Source of the DNA: an uncultured Collinsella sp. | Lineage (GTDB): Bacteria; Actinomycetota; Coriobacteriia; Coriobacteriales; Coriobacteriaceae | Direction of reading: 5' to 3' | NCBI GenBank assembly: GCA_900549245.1 | Contig: URNQ01000004.1 | Location: 1 to 27,881 of the forward strand | DNA: 27,881 bases | Part shown: piece after piece, positions 15,911 to 22,998 of the stretch | Layout: each line of letters opens with the position of its first letter | Position numbering within the stretch: the first letter of the stretch is position 1 | Program-made: the position numbers and the translations under genes | Notes under the pieces: generated by a model | What the model saw: only the letters and a program-made list of their open reading frames with translations | The model's database searches: none | Told to the model about the DNA's origin: nothing

Positions 15911-15926
15911 TTTGGAAGAGCAACAA
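15898..15926 (-). promoter_or_regulatory. Candidate lacE2 promoter
   Basis: On the minus strand TTGTTG (15926-15921), a 17-base spacer and TACGTT (15903-15898) form a sigma-70-like pair. The start site would fall near 15890, at the edge of the perfect operator, so a bound LacI-1 dimer would block it. Confidence 0.5.
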
Positions 15927-16040
15927 GGATTTACAGGTGAACGGTCGATATTGTCCGATAAACGGCTGATTTGTCAGTCGGGCAGGTAGTGTATGCTAGA
16001 ACGCAAAAAAACAAGCGATTCAAAACCGACTGGAGAAGTA

Positions 16041-17051
16041 GTGGCAACGATGGACAAGAAAAATGTCTCAATGAACGATGTGGCAGTTGCCGCGGGCGTT
16101 TCTCTCAAGACGGTGTCGCGCGTGATCAACGAGCCCGATAGCGTGCGAGAGTCGACACGCGATAAGGTCCATTCGGCAATGGAGGCGCTCGGGTTTCGAA
16201 CCAACTTTGCCGCGCGTTCGCTCAAGTTGGGCCGTTACGGGTGCATCGGCGTGGTGCTGTTTCACTTGTCGGGCGGTGCCGTGGACATGATTGACGGTAT
16301 TGCCGATGCCGCCGAAGAGCGAGGCTTTGCGCTCACGATGATCAAAAAGCGGGCGGGGGAGAAGATGACCCTTGCCGAAGCGGCGCGTAGGATGTCGCAA
16401 CTTCCCGTCGACGGCATGATTTTCAACCTGCGCCAGATGGTCGATGACTTTGATACCTTTGAGGCGCCGAAAGACCTCAAGACGGTGATTATCACACCGA
16501 TGGAACATCCTACCTGCTCCACCGTCAGTGACGACCAAGAGGGCGGCGCGCGTATGGCGTGCGAGTACTTCTTAAATCGCGGGCACAAGAACGTGTACTT
16601 CGTTTCTGGTAAGAAAGAGTCGCTGTCGAGCCAGTGTCGTATGAAAGGTTGGCGTGCGGCACTCGAGGCACGTGGCATTGAGCCGCCCGAGCCTCTGCAA
16701 GGCGATTGGAATGCGGATAGTGGCTATGCCGCGGGCCTTGTGCTTGCCGATAAACCCGATTGCACGGCGGTCCTCGCTGCTAACGACTGTATGGCAAACG
16801 GCGTGATGATGGCCTTGCGCGACAAGGGGCTGAACGTGCCCGACGATGTGTCCGTGATTGGCTTTGATGACGAGCTTTACAAGACGATGCCCAACTCGAT
16901 TTTGACGTCGGTAAAGTTCCGTCACCGCGAACTGGGCATCCGTGCGCTCAACGAGGTCGTCGCAGGTCTGGAAGCCCCGAGCTCCAGAAGCCGCACGCTC
17001 GTCTCGGGTGTGCTGGTCGAGCGTTCCAGCGTAAAGGACCTGCGGGCGTAG
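16041..17051 (+). CDS. LacI-family repressor 1 (lacE2-lacG1 module)
   Basis: A LacI/GalR-family regulator of about 336 residues. The helix-turn-helix reads MNDVAVAAGVSLKTVSRVIN, followed by the hinge LGFRTNFAARSLKLG and a periplasmic-binding-protein-like sensor domain with DGMIFNLR, CSTVSDDQEGG, AANDCMANGVM and DDVSVIGFDDE. The start is ambiguous: GTG 16041 has GGAG five bases before it, ATG 15993 has only AGG, and ATG 16050 is poorly spaced. The longer form would add 16 residues. It is divergent from lacE2, with a perfect palindromic operator between, so it most likely represses lacE2-lacG1. Specificity residues Leu-Lys before TVSR differ from the Glu-Gln of LacI-2. Confidence 0.92.
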   Translation: MATMDKKNVSMNDVAVAAGVSLKTVSRVINEPDSVRESTRDKVHSAMEALGFRTNFAARSLKLGRYGCIGVVLFHLSGGAVDMIDGIADAAEERGFALTMIKKRAGEKMTLAEAARRMSQLPVDGMIFNLRQMVDDFDTFEAPKDLKTVIITPMEHPTCSTVSDDQEGGARMACEYFLNRGHKNVYFVSGKKESLSSQCRMKGWRAALEARGIEPPEPLQGDWNADSGYAAGLVLADKPDCTAVLAANDCMANGVMMALRDKGLNVPDDVSVIGFDDELYKTMPNSILTSVKFRHRELGIRALNEVVAGLEAPSSRSRTLVSGVLVERSSVKDLRA

Positions 17052-17069
17052 ACGTGCTCGGCTCGTTCA

Positions 17070-17124
17070 TCTTAATCTGTAACAGCTAGGACCCAAAAAC
17101 TCGGCTTGATGTTACAGATCGAGA
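17070..17124. repeat. 60-bp palindromic repeat, copy 4
   Basis: Arms 17070-17084 and 17110-17124 (TGTTACAGATCGAGA) pair with two mismatches; the loop has GCTAGGACCCAAAAACTCGG. It begins 18 bases after the lacI1 stop and is tandem with copy 5. Confidence 0.9.
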
Positions 17125-17146
17125 TTTTGTCTACCCAGCCATCATC

Positions 17147-17209
17147 TTTGTCTTGATCTGTAACAGTTGGACGGCCAAAAGCGAGTCAGATGTTACAGAT
17201 CGAGACAAA
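17147..17209. repeat. 60-bp palindromic repeat, copy 5
   Basis: Arms 17147-17165 and 17191-17209 pair over 19 positions with one mismatch. Its loop is the most diverged of the set (GTTGGACGGCCAAAAGCGAG). With copy 4 and the lacG2 terminator it fills the 335-base convergent gap 17052-17386. Confidence 0.9.
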
Positions 17210-17228
17210 CGAACGCGGCCCAGCCCGC

Positions 17229-17294
17229 CCAAAAACAAAAACGGCGGATACGACCAAGGATGCTGAAGCATCCACCGGGAAGGTCGTATCCGCC
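17229..17294 (-). terminator. Intrinsic terminator of lacG2, with nested hairpin
   Basis: Outer arms GGCGGATACGACC (17243-17255) and 17282-17294 pair perfectly over 13 bp. An inner hairpin GGATGCT/AGCATCC (17258-17273) sits inside the loop. On the minus strand the stem is followed by GTTTTTGTTTTT. Confidence 0.85.
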
Positions 17295-17386
17295 ACACGG
17301 AAAGAGGTGCATGGACGCAGCGCCCATGCGATCGGGAATGGTAAGGTGCACGGCAGCGTGATGGCCACAGCGGCCGATGGCGTTAA

Positions 17387-18826
17387 CTAGTCCAGACGAC
17401 GGGTCTGCGCCACGTGCTTATACCAGTATGCGCTTGCCTTGGGCGTGCGCTTCTGGGTTTCAAAGTCAACGTAGAAGAAGCCGTAACGCTTGTTGTAGCC
17501 ATTGGTCCAGGAGAACTGATCCTGCAGGCTCCACAGGAAGTAGCCGCCCACGTTGACGCCCACCTCCATGGCCTTGAGCAGCCAACGCAAGTGCTGCTCG
17601 ATGTAGTCGATGCGCGGCTGGTCGTCCACAAAACCGTCCTTGTAGGGGTCCTTGTAGCCCATGCCGTTCTCGGTGATGAAGATCTGCTTGTAGTTGGGGT
17701 AGCGCTGCTTAATGTAGACGAGCAGATCGAACAGGCCCTCGGGATAGATGATCCAGTCCCAGTCGGTGGTGGGGATGCCGGGCTTGTTCACATGCTCGCC
17801 AATACCCTTAACGCGCCAGCGGCCGGTGCCCTTCTCGCCCGTACCGTTGTGGTGCAGGTCGTTCTCGCCATCGTAAGCCTTGAGGAAGCGGCACTGGTAG
17901 TTGTTAACGCCCAAGTAGTCGTTGTAGAGCGCTGCTTCGCGCATAATCTCGAGGTCCTCGTCCAGGATCTCGATGGTGCCGCCCGAGATGGCCGCCAGGC
18001 GGTTGGCGCACTCGAGGGTGTCGGGCGCGTAATCGCCGCGGAAGGTAGCGTCGAGCAAAAACTGGTTCTGCAGCACGTGCTCGTTGTTGGCGGCCTTGAT
18101 GTCGGCGGGGTCGTTCTCGTTGAGTGGGTACTTAAACTCCAGCGACTGGATGACGCCGATCTTGCCCTTAAAGCCGCCGTTGTGGAAGGCCAGCACGGCC
18201 TTGGCGTGTGCGAGCATCATGTTGTGCTCGCACTGGAAGGCCTCGGCCAGATGAGCTTTGACGCCGCCGGGGAAGGTACCCTCGATGTAAGTGTTGGAGG
18301 CGTCCGCCCAGATCTCGTTAAAGGTGAACCAGTAGGTCACCTGGTCGGCGTACTCCTTAAAGCAGAAGGTGGCAAAGTCCACAAAGGCGTCGATGGTCTC
18401 GCGGTTGAGGAAGTCGCCCTTCTCAAAGAGGGAAAGCGGCGTATCGAAGTGGTGCAGCGTGACAAACGGCTCAACGTGGTGCTTGTGGCACTCGGCGAAA
18501 AGGTCGTGGTAGAACTGGACACCCTCGGGGTTGATTTCGCCGGTGCCGTTGGGGAAGATGCGGCTCCAGGCAATGGAGAGGCGAATGCCGTTGATGCCGA
18601 ATTCCTCGCACAGCTCCAGGTCGACGGGGTATTGGTTATAGAAGTCCGAAGCGGGATCGGGGGAAAAGCGCCCCTGGGCCTCCAGGAAGTCGTCCCAGGC
18701 AACCTTGCCCTTACCGTGAGTGCGGGTCTCGCCCTCTACCTGGTAGGCAGCAGTGGCGCCGCCAAAGACAAAACCCTCGGGAAACTGCGCAGGCGGGTTG
18801 GTGACGCTAGCAGGATTAACGGACAT
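17387..18826 (-). CDS. lacG: 6-phospho-beta-galactosidase (copy 2)
   Basis: A 479-residue GH1 enzyme paralogous to LacG1, with an extra 8-residue Asn/Pro-rich N-terminus. The acid/base is Glu171 in TFNEI and the nucleophile Glu386 in ITENG. The phosphate site SWTNGYNKRY (Ser439, Lys446, Tyr448, with Trp440) again has the LacG spacing. HVEPFVTLHHFDTPLSLFEKGDFLNRE is closer to classic lactic-acid-bacterial LacG than the matching part of LacG1, which differs around VIPYVTLDHFDTP. These loop changes near the aglycone site suggest that the two enzymes prefer different galactosides. It follows lacE3 across 66 bases. The ribosome site is weak (GGA about 9 bases before the ATG), so translation may depend on coupling or on the intercistronic hairpin. 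Confidence 0.95.
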   Translation of the reverse strand: MSVNPASVTNPPAQFPEGFVFGGATAAYQVEGETRTHGKGKVAWDDFLEAQGRFSPDPASDFYNQYPVDLELCEEFGINGIRLSIAWSRIFPNGTGEINPEGVQFYHDLFAECHKHHVEPFVTLHHFDTPLSLFEKGDFLNRETIDAFVDFATFCFKEYADQVTYWFTFNEIWADASNTYIEGTFPGGVKAHLAEAFQCEHNMMLAHAKAVLAFHNGGFKGKIGVIQSLEFKYPLNENDPADIKAANNEHVLQNQFLLDATFRGDYAPDTLECANRLAAISGGTIEILDEDLEIMREAALYNDYLGVNNYQCRFLKAYDGENDLHHNGTGEKGTGRWRVKGIGEHVNKPGIPTTDWDWIIYPEGLFDLLVYIKQRYPNYKQIFITENGMGYKDPYKDGFVDDQPRIDYIEQHLRWLLKAMEVGVNVGGYFLWSLQDQFSWTNGYNKRYGFFYVDFETQKRTPKASAYWYKHVAQTRRLD

Positions 18827-18849
18827 GATGATCCAATCGTCTAAATCGA

Positions 18850-18883
18850 AGGGCCAACCGGCTGTTGATGGTCGGCTGGCCCT
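18850..18883 (-). other. Intercistronic hairpin lacE3-lacG2
   Basis: AGGGCCAACCG (18850-18860) pairs with CGGCTGGCCCT (18873-18883) with one mismatch. No T-run follows on the minus strand. Position and type parallel the lacE2-lacG1 hairpin. Confidence 0.55.
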
Positions 18884-18892
18884 GGGCGTTAC

Positions 18893-20668
18893 TTACTTCG
18901 ATAGTTGCTCGGAGACGAAGGCGAGAGACTTGTCGCCGTTCTGGGAGAGCTCGATGTATTGCTTACCGCGGCAGGCGACGCACTTGTTGCCCACGCGTTC
19001 GCAGTCTTTCTGAAGGTCAGCCAGGTAGCTTGCGGCCTGCGGGGCCAGGACGACCAGATCGAAGTCGGGGAGCATGTCGACGTGGTTACCATAGGCCTCG
19101 GCAGCGGTTTCGAGGTTAATGCCGCGCTCCTTGGCAGCCTTGGCCAACGCGTTGGCGAGCAGGCCCGAGGTACCGCCACCCTGGCAGAGCACGAGCACGC
19201 GCTTGCCGTTGAGGTCGCTGGCGGTCGTTGCCTCGGCAGCGGGTGCTGCAAAAGCGGCAGGGGCGTCGGCCTTCACGGCCTCGGCAGCGGCGCCGGCGGC
19301 AACGCTCTTGGCATCGGCCTTGCCCTGGAAGGCGTCGTTGAGCTTAGCGGCCTTCTCGGCGTTCTTGGCGGCGAGCTCCTCCTGGGAGATCTCGGCCTCC
19401 TCGGCGCACTTCTGGGCGTCATAGGCACGGAAGAACGGATAGTACAGGACAAAGTCGACAACCAGGATGAGGGCGAGCATCACAAAGGCGAGCGGCTGGA
19501 AACCCAGGCCCATGATGGTGCCGATGGGGCCGGGGACGGTCCAGGGCAGGGTGTACATAAAGCCGTTCATGCCCAAGAAGTCGATAAAGATCTTGAGGAT
19601 CCAGATGTTGGCGATTGGGGCGAAGACAAACGGGACAAAGAAGACGGGGTTGAGCACGATGGGCGCGGCGAACAGCAGCGGCTCGTTGACAGCAAAGCAG
19701 ACCGGGACGATGGCGGCCTTACCGACGGCGCGCATCTCCTGAGATTTGGCCAGGAAGCAGAACATGAAGACCAGGACGAGCGTGGCGCCGGTGCCGCCCA
19801 TGCAGACGACGAAGTACTGGGCACCCTGGGTCAGGACAGCGGAAGCGTGCTGACCAGCCTGGAACGCAGCCAGGTTGTCGGTCATGTTGGCAACGAGGGC
19901 GGCGGCGATGGCGGGCTCGACGATCGAGGGGCCGTGGACGCCGACGAACCAGAACAGGCTCATAGCGCCGTAGATCACAGCGAGGCCGATGTAGCCGTCG
20001 GCAGCGGTGAACAGGGGCTGGAACACTTGGATGACGCCCTGGGCAAAGCAGAAGCCAAAGGCAGCGCGGAAGACGATGTCAAAGACCCAAAAGACGGTGA
20101 TGCAGACGGAGAAGGGGATGATGTCCTTAAAGGTCTGCGAGATGTTGGGCGGAACCTGCTCGGGCATTTTGACGGTGATGTTGCGCTTAATGAAGAACTT
20201 GTAGATGATGCCGGTCACAAACGCAGCGATAAAGGCGGTCAACAGGCCTTTGGAACCAAGGTAGGTGGTGTTGAAGCCGCTGGCAGCGTCCGTGGCGATG
20301 GTGTCGCTCGAAAGGAGCAAGAAGCCGATGATGGCCGCGCACATGCACGAGATAAAGCTGATCTGGTTGTTCTTGGGCAGGTCGCGGTTCTGGGCGTCGG
20401 CGAAGTGCTTGGCCGTGGTGGCGGCACAGGCGATGGCCAGGATGCCCATGGAGTAGTTGTAGCACTTCCACAGGGCGTTGTTGATGTCATCGGGCCAGTA
20501 GAAACCCCAGATGTTGGGGACCGAGGCTACCAGGCAGAAGATGGACGAGAAGATGATGATGGGGATGACGGAGATAAAGCCGTCGCGGATCGCCTTGAGG
20601 TACTTGTTGCGGGCGATCGCGTTGAAAAAGGGCTGGCCCTTTTCGATGATGGCGATGAGTTGCTCCAT
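18893..20668 (-). CDS. lacE: Lactose-family PTS permease EIICB (copy 3)
   Basis: A 591-residue inner-membrane EIICB. Channel-domain motifs are RNKYLKAIRDGFISVIPIII, MPEQVPPNISQTFKDIIPFS, GVHGPSIVEPAI, AVNEPLLFAAPIV and PWTVPGPIG. A long Ala-rich linker (about 430-485) leads to EIIB with VLVLCQGGGTS and phosphorylated Cys495; the usual GAGTS is GGGTS here. The MPEQVPPNISQ loop is closer to classic LacE than the LPKEVPGAIAQ of the other two copies. AGGAG lies six bases before the ATG. It is first in the operon lacE3-lacG2 and divergent from lacI2 across a 356-base region holding two operator-like palindromes. It is the best candidate in the window for the true lactose permease, paired with the more classic LacG2. 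Confidence 0.94.
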   Translation of the reverse strand: MEQLIAIIEKGQPFFNAIARNKYLKAIRDGFISVIPIIIFSSIFCLVASVPNIWGFYWPDDINNALWKCYNYSMGILAIACAATTAKHFADAQNRDLPKNNQISFISCMCAAIIGFLLLSSDTIATDAASGFNTTYLGSKGLLTAFIAAFVTGIIYKFFIKRNITVKMPEQVPPNISQTFKDIIPFSVCITVFWVFDIVFRAAFGFCFAQGVIQVFQPLFTAADGYIGLAVIYGAMSLFWFVGVHGPSIVEPAIAAALVANMTDNLAAFQAGQHASAVLTQGAQYFVVCMGGTGATLVLVFMFCFLAKSQEMRAVGKAAIVPVCFAVNEPLLFAAPIVLNPVFFVPFVFAPIANIWILKIFIDFLGMNGFMYTLPWTVPGPIGTIMGLGFQPLAFVMLALILVVDFVLYYPFFRAYDAQKCAEEAEISQEELAAKNAEKAAKLNDAFQGKADAKSVAAGAAAEAVKADAPAAFAAPAAEATTASDLNGKRVLVLCQGGGTSGLLANALAKAAKERGINLETAAEAYGNHVDMLPDFDLVVLAPQAASYLADLQKDCERVGNKCVACRGKQYIELSQNGDKSLAFVSEQLSK

Positions 20669-20726
20669 GCAATGCTCCTAAGAGTCGGTGGGTTAGCAAC
20701 GATGGTAGCTTTTGGCGTTCGGTTGC

Positions 20727-20750
20727 CAAAATGCTGACGTTGCCATTTTG
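20727..20750. promoter_or_regulatory. LacI-2 operator, lacE3-proximal
   Basis: A CG-centred 24-bp imperfect palindrome with half-site GTTGCCATTTTG on the right and CAAAATGCTGAC on the left. It lies about 60 bases upstream of the lacE3 ATG. The half-site differs by one base from the GTTGTCATT half of LacI-1. Confidence 0.7.
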
Positions 20751-20846
20751 CGACACAAATAAAGACGCGAACCAGTGGTTCCTGTGCCTGCGAACCATCG
20801 ATTCCTTACGCGTAAACGTTTGAGCCGCCCGGTGGCTCTGTGTTTG

Positions 20847-20870
20847 CGCAATGGCAACGTTAACATTTGG
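20847..20870. promoter_or_regulatory. LacI-2 operator, lacI2-proximal
   Basis: A second CG-centred palindrome containing AATGGCAACGTTAACATTT. Its centre is 120 bases from the other, so a tetramer could loop the DNA. The remainder of the 20669-21024 gap shows no gene. Confidence 0.65.
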
Positions 20871-21024
20871 GCGACAAAAGCCGTTCGGGGAAGCAAGATT
20901 GTCGGTGAACGGTAGGTTTTGGGTGGTAAACGTATTGTGGGGGAGGTGTTGGATATACTTGAAGGCGTTCATTTGACTGCGTAGGGTGCCGCCAATGGCA
21001 TCGTTGACATAGAAAGATCGACCT

Positions 21025-22029
21025 ATGGCCGCTGTTAAAAAATCGGTTTCCGTTAAGGACGTGGCGCGTCTCGCGGGCGTCTCGGAGCAGACGGTCTCGC
21101 GCACCGTGCACGATTCGCCCAGCGTGCGCCCCGAGACCAAGGAGCGCGTGCGTGCCGCCATGCGCGAGCTGGGGTATCGTCCAAACTTTGCCGGCCGTTC
21201 GCTGCGTCGCGGCAAGTTCAAGACCGTCGGCGTCGCCATGTTCAACATTACCGGTACCGGCAACCTCGACCGTATGGAGGGCTTTGCCGCCGCGGCCGAC
21301 AAACATGGCTACGCCATCACCCTCACTAAAGTAGACGGGCATCCGTATACCCTCGAGAGCGCATCGTCGCGCATGAGCGCACTGCCGGTGGACGGCATGG
21401 TCGTGATCATGAACCGCATGCCGGCGGACTTTGGCACCTTCGAGCCGCTGCCCGGCATGCAGACGGTGCTCGTTACCATGCTGGAGCATCCGCTGTGCTC
21501 GACGGTCGATAACGACCAGTTCGATTGCTCGCGCCAGGTTGTCGAGTATTTGCTAGGGCAGGGACACAAGACCGTGCACTTTATCTCGTGTCCCGAGCGC
21601 TCGCTTTCGGGCATGCAGCGCGAGGAGGGCTGGCGCGAGACATTGCGTACGCATGGTATTGAGCCGCCGCGACTCGTCCGTGGCGATTGGACGGCACAGA
21701 GCGGGTATGCTGCCGGTCAGGCTCTGGCGGACGATCCGACCTGTACGGCCATTTATGCTTCTAACGACGCCATGGCCTACGGCTGCATTCGCGGGCTCGA
21801 GTCGCGCGGAAAGCGCGTGCCCCAGGATGTGAGCGTGGTGGGTGTTGATGACAGCCTGGGCGATATCGTGCCCGACCGTCGCCTGACGACGGTACGCTTT
21901 GACAACAAGCGCGTCGGCATGTGGGCGGTCGACAAGATTGCCGGCGCCGAGGGAGGTGCGTCTGGCGTGGAGCACATGCTGATCCCCGGTGTGCTCGTAG
22001 AGGGCGATACGGTGCGCGATTTGCGTTAG
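21025..22029 (+). CDS. LacI-family repressor 2 (lacE3-lacG2 module)
   Basis: A 334-residue LacI/GalR-family regulator. The helix-turn-helix is VKDVARLAGVSEQTVSRTVH, then the hinge LGYRPNFAGRSLRRG and a sensor domain with DGMVVIMNR, CSTVDNDQFDCS, YASNDAMAYGC and DVSVVGVDDS. The start ATG has a modest GAAAG site 8 bases upstream and is placed correctly ahead of the HTH. It is divergent from lacE3. It is clearly paralogous to LacI-1 (shared THGIEPP/ARGIEPP and GDW-SGYAAG stretches), so the regulator duplicated together with the lacE-lacG module. The changed recognition-helix residues fit the changed operator half-site. The effector is probably a galactoside or its phosphate; this is inference. 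Confidence 0.93.
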   Translation: MAAVKKSVSVKDVARLAGVSEQTVSRTVHDSPSVRPETKERVRAAMRELGYRPNFAGRSLRRGKFKTVGVAMFNITGTGNLDRMEGFAAAADKHGYAITLTKVDGHPYTLESASSRMSALPVDGMVVIMNRMPADFGTFEPLPGMQTVLVTMLEHPLCSTVDNDQFDCSRQVVEYLLGQGHKTVHFISCPERSLSGMQREEGWRETLRTHGIEPPRLVRGDWTAQSGYAAGQALADDPTCTAIYASNDAMAYGCIRGLESRGKRVPQDVSVVGVDDSLGDIVPDRRLTTVRFDNKRVGMWAVDKIAGAEGGASGVEHMLIPGVLVEGDTVRDLR

Positions 22030-22061
22030 GGTGCGGTCCTGTTTGGGTTGCCGCTAACTGT

Positions 22062-22166
22062 GTTCGATACTGTTCAGATTGGTTTAAAAACCGTTCACGG
22101 ACGAAAATTGACCGTTCATAGCTCGAAATTACGTTTTGCGCTGTTCTTTTTTGTTTGAATGATAAT
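22062..22166 (+). promoter_or_regulatory. lacF control region with GTTC half-site array
   Basis: GTTC half-sites occur at 22062, 22072, 22093, 22114 and 22143, the last followed by GTTTGAATGATA at 22153. Several are 10 or 21 bases apart, one or two helical turns, on the same face. GTTCGATACTGTTCAGAT resembles the site before deoR (GTTCGTTACTGTTTGAAT) and the one before lacA (GTTCGAATGTGTTCAAAT). GATAAT at 22161 could be the -10 box. Confidence 0.55.
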
Positions 22167-22243
22167 GTTTCTGCCATACAGAACGCAGCGCGTATGCCCG
22201 GACGCGATGCTCTCCATTGGTTCATATGTGAAAGGAACGCAAT

Positions 22244-22582
22244 ATGGCAACCAAAGAAGAAATCTCGATGGTTGGATTCGAGATTGTCGCATACGCAGGT
22301 GACGCCCAGACCGATCTGCTTGCAGCACTCGATGCTGCTCGCGAGGGTGATTTTGAGAAGGCCGAACAGCTGCACAAGGATGCCAGCGATGCACTTATCG
22401 GCGCCCACGATACGCAGACCAAGCTGCTTTCGCAGGAGGCCGGCGGCGGCGAGATGGAGATGACCTTCATTATGGCTCACGCTCAGGATACTCTCATGAC
22501 CACCATGATCCTGGAGAAGCAGACCCGCTTTACCATCGATGCCTACAAGCGCATCGCCGCACTCGAGGCTAAGCTCGCCTAA
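22244..22582 (+). CDS. lacF: Lactose-specific PTS EIIA
   Basis: A 112-residue cytoplasmic EIIA of the lactose/cellobiose family, which passes phosphate from HPr to the cysteine of LacE. It forms an all-helical trimer. The N-terminal helix ISMVGFEIVAYAGDAQTDLLAAL and the helix GDFEKAEQLHKDASDALIGAHDTQTKLL are typical, and the active site is His79 in FIMAHAQDTLMTT. In most relatives the motif continues HAQDHLMT; here that second histidine is threonine. AAAGGA precedes the ATG. It is the only EIIA in the window and stands alone between an operator-like array and a terminator, so it probably serves all three LacE permeases. Confidence 0.95.
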   Translation: MATKEEISMVGFEIVAYAGDAQTDLLAALDAAREGDFEKAEQLHKDASDALIGAHDTQTKLLSQEAGGGEMEMTFIMAHAQDTLMTTMILEKQTRFTIDAYKRIAALEAKLA

Positions 22583-22609
22583 CGAGCTCTCACAACCAAG
22601 TCCCCTTCC

Positions 22610-22645
22610 AAAAGCTCTGCCGCTACCCGCGGCAGGGCTTTTCTG
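22610..22645 (+). terminator. Intrinsic terminator of lacF
   Basis: AAAAGCTCTGCCGC (22610-22623) pairs with 22629-22642 with one mismatch and a 5-nt loop, and the descending arm ends in TTTTC. It lies 27 bases after the lacF stop. Confidence 0.85.
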
Positions 22646-22731
22646 TATCCCACCTATCTAGGTTGCGGCGAAATAGGGGCCGACAGCCCCAAATGACCCG
22701 CTTTTCCCGTCCCCGGAGGATCGGTTGGCAG

Positions 22732-22901
22732 CGCTCGCCACGAAACTGGCTCATCTACTACGTTTAACCCGATACCCTCGAACACACCCGCGTTTCATGA
22801 AAAATCGCAGGACTTCTACCTGCGGTTTTGTTTTTTCGCTTTGTGGCATGGTCGGGGATGGGCGGTTAAACGTAGTAGATGGGCCCATTTCGTGGCGAGC
22901 G
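22732..22901 (+). repeat. Inverted-repeat intergenic element, copy B
   Basis: Arms 22732-22768 and 22865-22901 pair at 34 of 37 positions; the right arm contains AAACGTAGTAGATGGGCC. Inside, AAAATCGCAGG (22801-22811) pairs with CCTGCGGTTTT and is followed by GTTTTTTC, an intrinsic-terminator form. It matches the reverse complement of the element at 5048-5201. It lies downstream of lacF in the same orientation and takes up most of the 416-base gap 22583-22998; the rest of that gap shows nothing. Confidence 0.85.
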
Positions 22902-22998
22902 GGTCATGCAGCAGCCTGTTGCGCCTCCTGCCGTTCGGTTTTTCGATGGGTGGGTATACTTTCCACCGCAATACAGGCCGGACTGAGGAGGTATCCAA

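Noticed and set aside
7428..17209. CRISPR array from the recurring TGTTACAGATCGAGA repeats
   Set aside because: Copies are palindromic units at three separate loci, not regularly spaced repeats with unique spacers, and no cas genes are present.
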